The notes beneath the pieces were generated by a model. The model was not told where the DNA came from. It made no database searches and was given only the letters and a program-made list of their open reading frames with translations. From Patellaria atrata CBS 101060 (lineage: Eukaryota > Ascomycota > Dothideomycetes > Patellariales > Patellariaceae), in assembly GCA_010093705.1 (NCBI GenBank), contig MU006095.1, forward strand, positions 1,219,016 to 1,283,015: a stretch of DNA of 64,000 bases, written 5' to 3'. Of the stretch, positions 11,560-23,042 are shown piece by piece. The position numbers and the translations under genes were made by a program. Within the stretch, counting starts at the first letter, position 1, and every line of letters starts with the position of its first letter.

Positions 11560-13349
11560 TTAGTAGGTGTAGCGGAAACCTGCTTCGCTGCCTTCGATCT
11601 TCAGCTCGCCGCGATCTGCCTTCTTGTTGTCGAAGTAGAATTTGGTGTCGAGCACAGCGACGATGACCAGGATGAGAAGGCCGCAAGCGATGCACGCGTA
11701 GATGCCGGGTTTGTAGCCTGGTGCATCTTGGCTCCTGTAGAAGTGCGTTAGACTGATACTCCAAAGGTGATCCACGGTCTAGTCTTTTTTGAATGCTTAC
11801 CTGAAGACCAAACTACCAGCGATACCGCCAACACCGCCAAATCCGACCAAGAGCGCACTGCAGAAGGCACGTTTCCACTGCCCACGGATGTTGTTCGCCT
11901 GATAAGACATGCATTGCGGGATGTTTGCGTTCGCGCCGGCCGTGACGAGAAAGACTCCGAAATAACGGACTGCGTTATTCGAATGGAATCCCATGATAGG
12001 AAGGCCGATGAGCGTTAAGATCGCGTTGAATGCGATGAGTGGGCCACGGAAGCGCATCTTATCACCGATCCAACCAGTTGCGAACATGACAATACCCGCA
12101 AACGCATAAGGAGGCGCAACAAGGCATTGACTAGCCGCAATGCTGAAACCCATACCGCCGTGAAGGATAATTGGGAGAAAATAGGCCAGCGCATAGGTGA
12201 CGGTCGTGAGCGAGAAGAAGATAAGGGCGAATCCCCAGACCTTAATATCCAGGCCTGCAGCGAGAAACGATGAGAGCTTGAATGGCATGACAGCGGAATC
12301 GCCTCGGTCAGCATCGACGCGCCTGATGATGAAGGCAGCTTCGCGTTCCGTGAGGAATTTCCAGGACGTGTGGGCTTTATCCGGGAAGTCGACAAGGAGC
12401 CAGTAACCAATGACCGCAATTAAGCAGGTGATGATACCTTCCATGATGAAGATCCATCTCCATCCACTCAGGTCAGCTAGGCCCTTCATTTGCATGAGAC
12501 CGTAGGCAAGAATGCCAGCGAATGCGGAAGCAACGCAACCCAGAAGATAGAACGCAGCATAACGTTTACCGACCTCGTCTAGATGCTGTTAGGAAAGTCC
12601 TTGATAACTCATGATACAGGAGACTCTTACATCGAGTATACCATGTGGAGAGAAGGTAGACGCAGCTTGGGAAGAAACCGGCCTTGGAGTAACCTTAGTC
12701 TACTTCTCATGTGGTGGATTCCTAAGTCCAGAAGCTTACCTCGAAAATACCAAGGACGATACGAAGGGCGACGAGCTGTGTCCATTCTTCTACGAAACCC
12801 ATTCCGATCATGACAGCACCCCATAGTAAAGTGATAGTGGCAAGATGGATCCTAGGACCGATCTTTCGAACAATGACTATGTGATATGTAAGCGGACGTG
12901 TTCAGATACAATTGCTGAAAGTTAATCATGTTGTACGAACTGGTAGAAGGAGGCTGGAAAACGACGTAGGTCGTGAAGAAGACCAGGGTAACGATAGACT
13001 TTTCGAGTGATTAGCGCTTGAGTTGATGGATTACACTGATGAGGAGCACAAACATAACGAAAGTCGATGAGGTTAAGCTCAACTTCCATTCTGTATCCAT
13101 ACATTAGCAAAGTAAACACAAAATCAAGTCACGTGTGTAGCCTCACCCAGCAATATTAGCAGCGCTCAAGTTGGTCCGGTCCATAAGACTGATGCAGTAC
13201 ATGAGGCCGACGGTGGTGACCAGACGCCTATCAATCCGGTTGATGAGCGCCCTCTGCTCCTTGGGCGTCAACTCCTCATCGAAGCTCGAGTCGGATCCTT
13301 TCGTGTTGAAATGATTGACACCAGACTCCTTCTCGATATCGGTCGCCAT
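11560..13349 (-). CDS. MFS transporter, anion:cation symporter (Dal5/Tna1-like)
   Basis: A 12-helix major facilitator of the anion:cation symporter family, whose known fungal members import allantoate, nicotinate and similar organic anions. The substrate here is unknown. Seven exons join cleanly: 13349-13147, 13090-13054, 12998-12941, 12876-12740, 12682-12631, 12578-11801 and 11734-11560. They give 479 residues. Family marks are DRTNLSAANIAG in helix 1, RYSIVTLVFFTTYVVFQPPS, a VRKIGPR loop, GIFEAGFFPSCVYLLSTWYT and KRYAAFYLLGC. The tail is cytosolic and charged. The start at 13349 (MATDIEKESG) is preferred to an in-frame ATG at 13409 because its context is better. All introns are 51-67 bases, and every junction restores conserved residues. 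No disabling change was seen. Confidence 0.88.
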
Positions 13350-16300
13350 TGTGAAAAGAGCCCGCGTTAGGTGAGTGTTGGTGGAATTTTGTTGATGATT
13401 AGTATTCAAACTCCGTTGGAAGGAATTTGATTAATATTCCAAGCCGATCTCTGCAAGATTAGCGGGCAGGTTGTGAAACATATAAAGAAAAGGAAGGTCT
13501 CTTTTTCTAAAGGGATGGATTTGAATTTGCCTCGTCGTCAGCTAGCTCTGTTCTCTACATGTACCTGGGCTGTTTGCGACTCCTAATCTCTGACTGGACT
13601 GATAGCCAGCGCAAACCCCCAAGGCGACCCGACAACACACATGGCAGCATCCCGAACTGTGAAGAATTGAAGAAAGATACCGCGGCCTGGAAGAAAAATT
13701 GGAAGGAAGTGGCGGGGGCGCATCAATGCGTCTTGTGGTCCGTTGAGGAAGTCACATCCAAGGGGCATCACACATGCTCTTGCCAATCTGCCATACGACC
13801 GTCACTACTTCATCCAAACGCTGATCTTCAGAACGGAAGGAAAGCACAAAAGGAGGCAAGAACGACTGGGGACGAAGCTAGGGCTTTTCGCTCGAGGCTC
13901 TTGGCTTCCCCGGACGGGTACTGCATCCCTGATGTCCCTTCCGATCCTGGCCAATAGATGGGATGATTAACAATTAGCAAACTGATACTTTTACGCCAGC
14001 ACGGCCAGCCAAGAGATGCTCCGAGCGGGGGACGTTTCCCTGTCTGACATCCCCGGCTTTTGTATCTTTTGAAATCCTACCTTAACGTCAATTAATTAGG
14101 TCTCTTAAAGATGTCATTATACAGGCCTTGCCTACTCTACTGTAGTACCCTATTATCGTCTCACCAAAGCATCGGGATTGGTCAAGAGAAGGGAAGCAGT
14201 GGAACATGAGATGCGGATTACCATCTCTAGAAAACTACTCGAACCCAGGGGGTATGGAAATTCTGGGACTTCCATCCACCTTTCACCGCTCATCTCCATC
14301 AGCGACATTAATACTCGAGGTATCGGGTTGCATCAACAACCTTACGATGACGGTTCGAGGGATATCCGTAAAGAGCTTGGAACGTCCCTCTATCTCTACC
14401 ATGAACATTAGCAATCGCGTGCTCCGAAAGCTTTTTTCTTAGCAGCTATCCGAACAATTGAGGCGTCGAAATAGAACTTTTCATCCAGAATCGGCATTCA
14501 ACAATACTGGTTATACTCCCACCTTCTCCACGTTTTTGACCGACGCTAGAGAATCGGGTCGTTGGACCCATTTGACGCGCAGAATGTTTTGCGCTATTGT
14601 TAGTATTTGAGGGGTTAGTATCGGCGTACTGAACTACATCGAGGAAACATTCCGTTGTACAAATCCACGTCCTACGACCTAAGAGCATACTAGACCATAA
14701 TACTTTAACGCCATAAGTTACCGAAGAATATCGATCTGGGGTAGTCATATTTGGTCTATAGGGAGATCTGGTACCGAGGCAACGTCCGAATATTAACCTC
14801 AATTCTGGGACGAAGAGGAATCCAGCTACAAAACATGAACACCAGTAGCGTAGGATTTTACCATGCAGCTCTACAAGCAGTTGGGAACGAGCCAAAAACC
14901 TTGTGTGGGGCCCCGCGTTCTGGACGAGCGGCTTAGAAAATAGTGCAGTTTTTCAACTTCCCTCGGTCTAGGTGGACTAAATACTAGTATGATAGGCTGG
15001 TCTAATAGTAGGTTCATTACTTTAACTTTACCTCGGCGATCGGTTTATTCCGGTACGGATGTTTGAGCTAAACTGTGATACATGTTGAGGTTATATTCAC
15101 CAATAATTTAAGTCTAATCGCTCCACCATATGCTATTGTTATCAAGTCTAGATCCGTTTCCTTATACAAGTTGAGGTCTCCTTAGGAGTGTCAGTTCAAA
15201 GTCAGTATTTTCTAAACGTACGCCAGCACGCTTAGATGCGGCATCTGGCAGTGAGACATAAACCGATGGTATTCTTTCTTATATTACGAGGCTTCATCTC
15301 CTTATTTTATCATTCTACTTTGCAAAGGAGCCCATGTTAGCTTTCGCCAATGGAATAACTATCGGAATTGTCTTACTGTTTTCTACTTGTACCTATGCAA
15401 ATGAGGAACTTTCCTTCCTTGAGCATATGTTTGAAATCTCTTCTATCCTAGCTCGAGTCATTAAAGATCTTCTAGTCATCTAACGAAGAGTAGACACCCC
15501 AAGCGAGAGAGAGAGGGAAAAAAAAAACATTATTGATTAACGCTGAGCACCGTTGACTGCAATCACGATTTTCTCAACTCGTAACCGTAATAGCTGTTCA
15601 TAGAAGGCTACTGCTTCATTCGTATCATCGACCCAACTTGATCAATGAGCTTCAGTAGCTCCCCTTCCTTGCACTTTTGACGAAACCTTAAAGCTCAAGT
15701 ACGAAAGCAGGTAATACCCCCAGAAAGAAAAGACATTAGATTCCGATGCCAGTTCTCCGTCTTAGGAACTCTCGAGTTTGGTGCATAACCCCTTCAAAAG
15801 CACCACAAATCCAAATTCCCGCACATGTCTCACTCTTGGGTCTCAAGGTAACTCTTCCCTAGCTTACTTCAATGACACACCGACATTGTCAAGTGCTGTG
15901 GAGAAGGTGATAAATGTGAAAACCGGATGGAATACGGACGGACCAGGAGAAAAGCAATTCTCACGCAATCCATAGTTGAGGACTATCAACCACCAGAGTA
16001 AGCACATCTTTACCGCTTCAAAGTCCAAGTCGAATGCTTTTTCCTTTGTTATTCGAACAGACTCTCTCCTCCGCGCCACTCACTAAGTTTCCATCATAGA
16101 TGGCTCGAATTTATTCAGTGTTTTTAAGCACAAATCTCTATTGCTCGATAGTTTCATCTCTGCATTTCAAGTCACACTGTTACTAAATATTCAGTATATG
16201 ATATGTGGCTCGAGAACGGGACGAGTGAGGCTTTGAAAAATAATTTTCAGTTATGAATACATCCCTGCACTGGTACTTCACTGATACTTATACTTAAGGT

Positions 16301-16632
16301 TAGGAGTCCAATTAGTTACTCAAGGACGAGTGAATAATAGAACTAGCTACTTGGTAAAGTCGAAGTTTTTTTTTTGTTTTTTTTTTTAATAAATATAAAG
16401 GTGTTACTTTGTAGGTTCGAGAGCACACTAGGACTTTCCCAAAAGGGTCGTGCCTCGGCACCTTGGTAGAAAGTAGTTGACGTCAGCTGGACGGCATGCC
16501 TGGGGCCGCGTTGTGAATAATCTTATGTTTTAACAACACTTGCTCGCGTGCTGTTATAAATTTCTTTTAGCGTCATTTCGTATTCCCTTTTCTTTTCTAC
16601 TCAGTTAGTTCTGTTTATCATACATTTCGAAC
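13350..16632. other. 3.3-kb gap between symporter and esterase
   Basis: No gene was supported. Frames at 13559-13957 (+), 14178-14442 (+) and 14446-14895 (-) match no family I know. Between about 14250 and 14700 one plus-strand frame reads coding-like but contains several stops, so a worn gene remnant is possible. A T-rich tract lies at 16365-16390. Two nearby genes start out of this gap in opposite directions, so it holds both of their promoters. Confidence 0.4.
16555..16560 (+). promoter_or_regulatory. TATA-like box of the esterase gene
   Basis: TATAAA lies 73 bases before the ATG at 16633, and a CT-rich stretch follows it. The spacing suits a fungal core promoter with a short leader. No transcript data are available here. 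Confidence 0.4.
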
Positions 16633-18192
16633 ATGGCGTGGTTATCAAAACTCAATCCCACTCCATCATTCCCTCCATATACTGGTCCGTACGATGTCGG
16701 ATCAGTAGATGTCGAAATACCCGCCACACAAATCACATCACCGAGTTTGACGCCTGAGAATGCTCCTGCAACTGTTGCATTCCGTATATTCTACCCATGC
16801 AGGAAGCCGACTTCTCCCACCAGGCCGGTCAGATGGATTCCCAACCCTCAGCGTGGTTTTGTGAGCGCTTTCGCACGGTTTCTAGGAGCCAACTCCTTGT
16901 TTGCCAATGCTATTTCGCATTTTCCCCAGTTGATATACCACGTCACTATACCCGTTCACCGTAATGCCGACATCCTTCCTGCACCAAACTCATCCAAACG
17001 ATGGCCTATGATGGTCTTCTCCCACGGTCTAGCAGGCTCTAGAAATACATACTCGCATATCTGCGGCAGCGTTGCTAGTCATGGCGTCGTTGTCGTAGCA
17101 GTTGACCACAGAGATGGTAGTGCCCCGGTCTCATATATTAGAGCTACAGAGAACACAAAAGCCACGACTGTAGAGTATATACAGATGGAGCATAACGATA
17201 CCCCGGAAGTCTTCTCGTGCCGCAATAAGCAATTGAAGATTCGATTGTGGGAGCTTGGTTTAGCACATGAAGCTCTCCTCAAAATCGACCAAGGGAGTGA
17301 AGGAATTCATAATCTGGATTCAAATAGTTTCCATCACCGGAAACATGATTCCAACGATGTACTTTCGAGGTTTGAAAATCAACTCGACGTCCATCGCCCA
17401 GGGGCAATCTGTTGGGCAGGCCATTCCTTTGGCGGATCCACCACAGTACAGTTTGTCAAATCCACATTTTGGCGACCTTCAGAGAAAGCGGAAGGGTACG
17501 AACCTCTCTTCGAGCCCGATCCGGACTCAGCTCTTGTCAAACAGATTACCCTGTCTTCACCCGTTGTTCTCCTGGATGTGTGGTGCCTACCTCTGATGAG
17601 CCCATCAACGAAATGGCTCTTCGACAAGCCACTCCCATGCTACGCTCCATCTGGACCTGGGGGTACCAATCTGCTATGTATCCTCAGTGACGCATTCTTC
17701 AAATGGCGCGCCCATCTAGAGAAGGTCAAGCATCTTCTCTCGGAAGATCCTTCCGTTGATAGCCCAAAGCAGACTAAACCTGGTCCTCACTTCTTCTACC
17801 CATCCCACTCCGCACATTTGTCGCAGTCTGATTTCGGCATTTTGTTCCCTTGGATTACCAAGAAAGCTCTCAAGGCAGAGGAACCAGAGCGAGTTCTCCG
17901 TCTTAACACTCGTGCAATTTGCCAGATACTTCGGAATACCGGCCTAGAGGTTGCAGATACCAGTGAGATTGATAGAGAGGAGCAGGAAGTAGAGAAGACC
18001 ATGTCAAAAGATGAGAGGGGCCAGGATTGGAAGATCCTCGCTAAAGATGGTGGTGTGAGAGGCTGGATTACCTTAGACACAAGGCTGGACTTGGAGGATG
18101 AGGGCAAGGACGGAAAGCTAACCAAAGAAATCTCCAAGGATCCAGCTGATATTGTTGGTGAGGGTGAGGCTATTGGAGATGTGAGGGCGTAG
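16633..18192 (+). CDS. PAF-acetylhydrolase isoform II-like esterase
   Basis: An intracellular serine esterase of the platelet-activating-factor acetylhydrolase family. Known members hydrolyse short or oxidised sn-2 acyl chains of phospholipids; the fungal substrate is not known. A single exon encodes 519 residues. The alpha/beta-hydrolase core shows the oxyanion loop PMMVFSHGLAGSRNTYS (about 125-141), the VVVVAVDHRDGS block (152-163) and the nucleophile elbow WAGHSFGGS with Ser265. The likely Asp is 315 in VVLLDVWCLP, and the likely His is 395 in SHSAHLSQSDF, the counterpart of the human GSVHQ region. There is no signal peptide. The C-terminal 100 residues are charged and variable. A TATA-like box sits 73 bases upstream. 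Confidence 0.88.
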   Translation: MAWLSKLNPTPSFPPYTGPYDVGSVDVEIPATQITSPSLTPENAPATVAFRIFYPCRKPTSPTRPVRWIPNPQRGFVSAFARFLGANSLFANAISHFPQLIYHVTIPVHRNADILPAPNSSKRWPMMVFSHGLAGSRNTYSHICGSVASHGVVVVAVDHRDGSAPVSYIRATENTKATTVEYIQMEHNDTPEVFSCRNKQLKIRLWELGLAHEALLKIDQGSEGIHNLDSNSFHHRKHDSNDVLSRFENQLDVHRPGAICWAGHSFGGSTTVQFVKSTFWRPSEKAEGYEPLFEPDPDSALVKQITLSSPVVLLDVWCLPLMSPSTKWLFDKPLPCYAPSGPGGTNLLCILSDAFFKWRAHLEKVKHLLSEDPSVDSPKQTKPGPHFFYPSHSAHLSQSDFGILFPWITKKALKAEEPERVLRLNTRAICQILRNTGLEVADTSEIDREEQEVEKTMSKDERGQDWKILAKDGGVRGWITLDTRLDLEDEGKDGKLTKEISKDPADIVGEGEAIGDVRA

Positions 18193-18650
18193 AGTCGGGG
18201 GGATTCGACATTTCCAGGCGTACGGTATCAAGGTTAACGATATAATATTAGACTTGGGCATTTACATAGCGATGATGGACGCCACGTGGTGTCCCTTTCT
18301 GAACATTCCGTATAGAAGGGGTTCCACTTCTATACCATAGAAGTATATATATGCGAGTACCGGAATAGATACATGAGTTAGCGAACTTTTGGATGATTAA
18401 TATGGAGACTTATGAGACGTGCATGCGATCGTGCGTCTCAACTTTTGGGCGGGCATGACACTTGCGCTTCCTGACGTGGGCACGCGAACTAGTCCTACTG
18501 CGCAGTATCAAACGTACCCTACGGTATCTTTCTGTATCACTCGGAGGTCTAACTTCCCGCAACATATCGCTTTTTTCCTATGGGAGACGATTAAATACTG
18601 AGTTTCTCAAAGTACTACTTGTACCTTAGATCGTAATAAAGCCCTCCACA
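18193..18650. other. Intergenic, esterase to Rab
   Basis: About 460 bases between genes on the same strand. A perfect 7-base inverted repeat CTTCTAT-ACC-ATAGAAG lies near 18329-18345, and a CACGTG-like site near 18280. Neither can be given a role from sequence alone. Confidence 0.4.
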
Positions 18651-19976
18651 ATGGTGCGCCAACGCGCTACGTCAAATGCCTCAACGAACTCCTCCATGGG
18701 CGGTGCGCGGGATCAGGTATGTCCGTTATCTTAAGGCATTAATACAAAATACGCGCGTGTGTGCACATATATCTACAGAAACTGATCCGTACATGGTATC
18801 TAGGAGCTCGGGAGCATGTATGATTACTTAGCGAAGATTATCCTGCTGGGACCTAGTGGGTGTGGGAAGTATGGTCTCCCGCTACTCTAATACTCTACCA
18901 TGGGGGTGAGGGATATAGAGGAGGATGAATGAAGAAGACGTAACTGATTAGTATAGGTCGTGTCTTCTACATCGGTTCGTTAAGAACGAATGTGAGTGAT
19001 CGATATACTACCTCGCTGTCCTGTAAAGGATGAGGAAAACACAAGAGCTAATGCTGTCACCAAGGGCGCATCCTCTCCTCCCAGACAATCGGCGTCGAAT
19101 TCGCCAGCAAAGTCGTCAAAGTTGGTTCCGGCGCGCGAAGAAAACGAATCAAACTTCAAGTATGCCTACTATCATCCCTCTCCCATCCTTCTTCCCTCAC
19201 AATACCACCATACTCACCGGCCACTCTCCTAGCTCTGGGACACAGCAGGCACCGAACGCTTTCGCTCCGTCTCTCGGTCCTACTACCGCGGCGCCGCTGG
19301 CGCAATCCTCGTCTACGACATCGCCTCCCACGCCTCCTTCGCCGCGCTCCCCACCTTCCTAAACGACGTCCGCGCCCTCACTTCTCCTCAATTAACCCTC
19401 CTCCTAGCAGGTAACAAGACCGATCTCACCGAAGAGCAAACCACCAAGTCATACGAGCCAAGTCTGCTAGACGGGAGTCTGCCGACCCCAAGCAGTTTCG
19501 ACAGCAGACGGAGCACCTTCCCGCCCGAGAGCCTGAATTCCCGCGGCGGCAGTTTCGGCGGCCTGGGCATGCGCAATACGGCTACCGTCGCGCCCGAGGG
19601 CAGGGAGGTCTCCGCCGATATGGCGTCGCGCTGGGCCAGCGCGAATAATGTCCCCGTAGCTGTGGAGGTCTCGGCACTATCCGGGGAGAATGTGGATGAA
19701 CTGTTTTCGCGTCTGGCGAGGATGATCTTGACGAAGATTGAGCTGGGCGAAATCGATCCGGATGATCCGCAGAGCGGCATACAGTATGGAGATTCCGGGT
19801 GGGGTGTTGGTGGGGATGATGGGAGTGTGAAGAGCGGGATGACTGTTGAGGATGGAAGGGGCGTGAGGAGGAGGAAGGGGAGGAAAGGGGGGAATGGGTG
19901 GATTGGGGGTGTGCAGGAGTGGGAGGAGGTGTTTAGGTTAAGTGGGAGTGCAGGGCGGAGGAGGGGATGTTGTTGA
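18651..19976 (+). CDS. Rab-family GTPase, Rab4/Ypt4 type
   Basis: A membrane-traffic GTPase; Rab4 proteins act in endosome recycling. Five exons (18651-18716, 18804-18868, 18957-18991, 19065-19159, 19233-19976) give 334 residues. The G1 loop GPSGCGKS is at 38-45, QTIGVEF marks switch I, WDTAGTERFRS begins at 89 (switch II), then NKTD (G4) and EVSALSG (G5). The protein ends in GCC, a double-cysteine geranylgeranylation site. It is much longer than a typical 200-220-residue Rab. There are two causes: a Ser/Pro/Gly-rich insert of some 50 residues between G4 and G5, and a Gly/Arg/Lys-rich tail before the cysteines. LLHRFVKNEW with a GTG-rich linker points to Rab4/Ypt4; other Rab classes are less likely. 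Confidence 0.87.
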
Positions 19977-20229
19977 TGAGAAGTCTGAGTTTTTGTTACG
20001 AAGGTGTTTTCCGCGTTGTTGCTGGAAAGCTGCCTGATGTGTAATGCATAATGAGTAATTTTTAATCAAGCCAAGCCCATATGTCGTGTGTCATTTCTGT
20101 TGAATCAGTCCTTCTCGCCGTTGAGATTGAGACTCGTACAGCTCCATATACTCTACACGTCTAATATAAGTTCTCATCGCTCCCCTGGGAGGTCACACAT
20201 TTTCGCCTCCCCTTCATCCATCTGCCCTT

Positions 20230-22355
20230 TCACCCCTCTCCCGCTTCATCTCCCTCCCCCTCGAAATCCTCATCAGCCCCATACGTCCGGACAACCCACA
20301 AGCAAAACTCCTCCCACTCCACCGCCCACTCCCTCATCCTCCTCGCCCTAACTCCCTTCCCCACGGCCCCCATCTTGACATCCCTTACCCATTCCGCATT
20401 CCCCTGATCCTCAAACGCTGCCCAACGGACCGAATTCTCGGCCAAGCTCCCCAGCCCCGCAAGCCCGAGGCTCTCCCAGCCCTGCAGCGCCTGCCAGAAA
20501 TCGTGGCTAGAGCCGCTGGTGCCGTGGCCGAGGATGGCGGGGTCGTCGTTGCTAAGGGCGCAGGGGACGCCAGCGGCGAGAAGCGCGGGGAGGGGGTGCG
20601 AGAGGATGCTCGCTGTGAGGCGGAGAACTTCGTTGGATATGGGGCAGGATTCGATCAGGATACGCTTTTCTTTCACCATAGTTATGAGCAGGGGATGTTT
20701 GTGGAGGGAGAAGCCGTGGCCGATGCGGCGCGTGCCGAGAAGGATGGCGTCGAAGAGGTTGTGGTCGGTGGGTGTGCCGGTGCCGAGGGTTTCGCCGGCG
20801 TGGAAGAAGAAGGGAATGTTGAGGGAGGTTTCGGCGGAGAGCTTTTTGAGGTAGAGGAGGGAGGGGAGGTGGGTGGAGAGGGGGTGGCCGGTGTCTTCTT
20901 GGCCGACGAGGTCGTAGCCGGCTATTAGGTGGGGGTATTGTTCTTTGAGATCGAGGAGGAGGTGGATGTCTTTGTGGGGGGTTAGTATGGACTAGAGAAG
21001 GGAGAATGGGGGATGGAAGACGTAAGGGACTGTATATGGAGTAGGGAGAAAGGGTGAGGTGAAGTTGATTATAGGGTTGAATAAGCGATTTGAAATGAAG
21101 AGAAACTATGCAAGAAAGAGAGGATAGTATGCGAATTTTCAAGGGATTGGGATAAGTAGTGTATGGTGAGTAAGTGAAACCTGTTCATATTTACAGAAAG
21201 GAGAAATAACTGCGGGTAAATGTGTGGGAGACTACTGTTCCACGGAGAATAGAGATGTTTATGATGAATGTTTGGTTCAACTCACGGTCTATGACACTCT
21301 TCTTATCCAAAAACCTGAGTGTGGTCCAAATAAACCGCGCACCCCAAAAGCCCTTCCCCTCTTCGGAAGCTTTAAAGTTCTCCAGTTCTTCTTCAAATAC
21401 TCGGAAGAACTCGAAATAACCTTCCTCGTCCTCTTCGGCTCCGAGTTTACGGTAAGGTTCTACAAAAGCGGAGCGCAAGTCCACCCATCTGATTCCATCG
21501 TCGAGCAACGACTTGAACATCTGACGCAGAAACTTGCGAAAGATGGGTTCGTAATGGGTGAGACTACCTAGTATGAGGAACGTCGAGGTAAATTTCTTCC
21601 AGACGTCGTTCAACCCATAGTGATGCTTCACGGACTCATCAGGGGTAATGGTACAACGATCCTTAACCCACTTCATGAAGCCTTCTTTACCTCCATCCGG
21701 GAAATTATTAGCAGCAGTGGTAATTGGTATTAAAGTGTCGGGCTGATACGACTCTGACCAGACATTTGCGGCATCTTGCGGAGTAGGCTTGCCGGTGTAC
21801 TTAAACTCGAACCTGACCTTATCACGGTCCCCTGCTGTTGCTAAAGGCCCAGAAGCTTTGATATGGATACCTTTAGTATTGAAAGCTTCCTCGAAGAGCC
21901 AATCAAGATCTACCATGGCAGGAAGATGGCAATGCAGTAAGGCCCCCTTCGGCATCCGGCGGATAATCTTCCACAGCTTGCTCTTCTCCATGCGTTCCTT
22001 TGCGAGACTGAACATCATGCCCGGGTACACGTCACCCTCTGCTTCCTGGAGACTGTCCTCGAACTCCCGCGTCCATAGTGTCTGTTGTTCCTCGAAACGA
22101 ATCTGGTCGACGATGGCACATGCTTCTTCTGCGATAGGAGAGAGGTTCTCGCGGAATATACGGTCTGAATGGGATATCAGACCTTACACTCATTTTGATA
22201 GTTCGAAATTGAGACAAACCACTTCTTTGCTTATCTTCTTCATGGATCAGGGCATCTCTTCCGGCAAAGTACTTCTGAATGAATTCATCTTTGAAACTGG
22301 GTACTCCAAGCTCTTCCTCCCATTGCGTATCTTCTTCGCTCTGTGATTGCTCCAT
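20230..22355 (-). CDS. Adenosine deaminase, ADGF/CECR1 family
   Basis: A zinc metallohydrolase that converts adenosine to inosine, from the ADGF/CECR1 (ADA2-like) branch. Three exons (22355-22220, 22164-21286, 20969-20230) give about 584 residues. Zinc and catalytic motifs are visible in order: ALLHCHLPAMVD (HxH) near residue 120, a glycine-bearing AGYDLVGQED, FFHAGE with its His/Glu pair, and LSNDDPAILG near the C terminus. The acidic N terminus (MEQSQSEED) has no signal peptide, unlike secreted animal ADA2. The second intron is about 316 bases, long for this window, and has TACTAAC just before its acceptor. Joining there gives VIDHIHLLLDLKEQYPHLIAG, which matches the family. The gene is head to head with ATG2. 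Confidence 0.87.
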
Positions 22356-23042
22356 GTTGCTGTTTTGAGGATTTGAGAGATACTTCAGGTGTCTCTATTT
22401 CACATTGAGGGAATTATTAGTATTTATATCTTTCTGTTATTACAGTAAGCAACGCGGGACCACCCGAGATGTTGAGACTATGAAGTCACCCGCGGAAGTG
22501 CGGGCATGGGCCACGCGGGAGAGATCAAGGGTCCGGCTTCTTCAGTGGGGTTTGTCCTGACTCGTAACCCTCATCGGCGGCTTTCCCTTCTTAGTACTTG
22601 TAGTTCTACGGTGGGCCGAGAGTCGCCGCATGCCTATCATCGTGATTCGTGACCAGACGCCTCCGCCTGATACTTAGGCATTCAATATTCGTGCATCCAA
22701 CTGTATTCTTGCAACCTCATAAATACATGCTGTGAGCTACAGTGCTCATAACTCTCTCCGCTGAGTTAATCAGTCCAAGACTTCCACTCGTGCGTCTTAC
22801 CTCCGCGACATGTTGGACCTCAACAATAAAGTCATTCCTCGTTTCCAAAGATAACTCCGCAAATGAAGTTTCCTATCGTGAAGTCCGTGTCTCTATACTC
22901 CAAGGAAATATTTACACAACCCATACTTACGTATCTAGACCCTCTAGACAACTATTACTCCTCTCTACAAGCCTATGGATCTTCCCCGCTACGCGCCCTT
23001 CATCCGAACTTCTAGTCCGAGTAACCTCTGAGGTCTGGAAAT
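22356..23042. promoter_or_regulatory. Divergent promoter ADA / ATG2
   Basis: These 687 bases separate two divergent start codons and so hold both promoters. GC-rich blocks lie at 22480-22540, and CT-rich sequence leads into the ATG2 start. No named regulatory site was recognised. Confidence 0.55.

Noticed and set aside
11560-22355. A secondary-metabolite or catabolic gene cluster around the symporter, esterase and deaminase
   Set aside because: No backbone synthase, no cluster regulator and large gaps; the neighbours are housekeeping genes.
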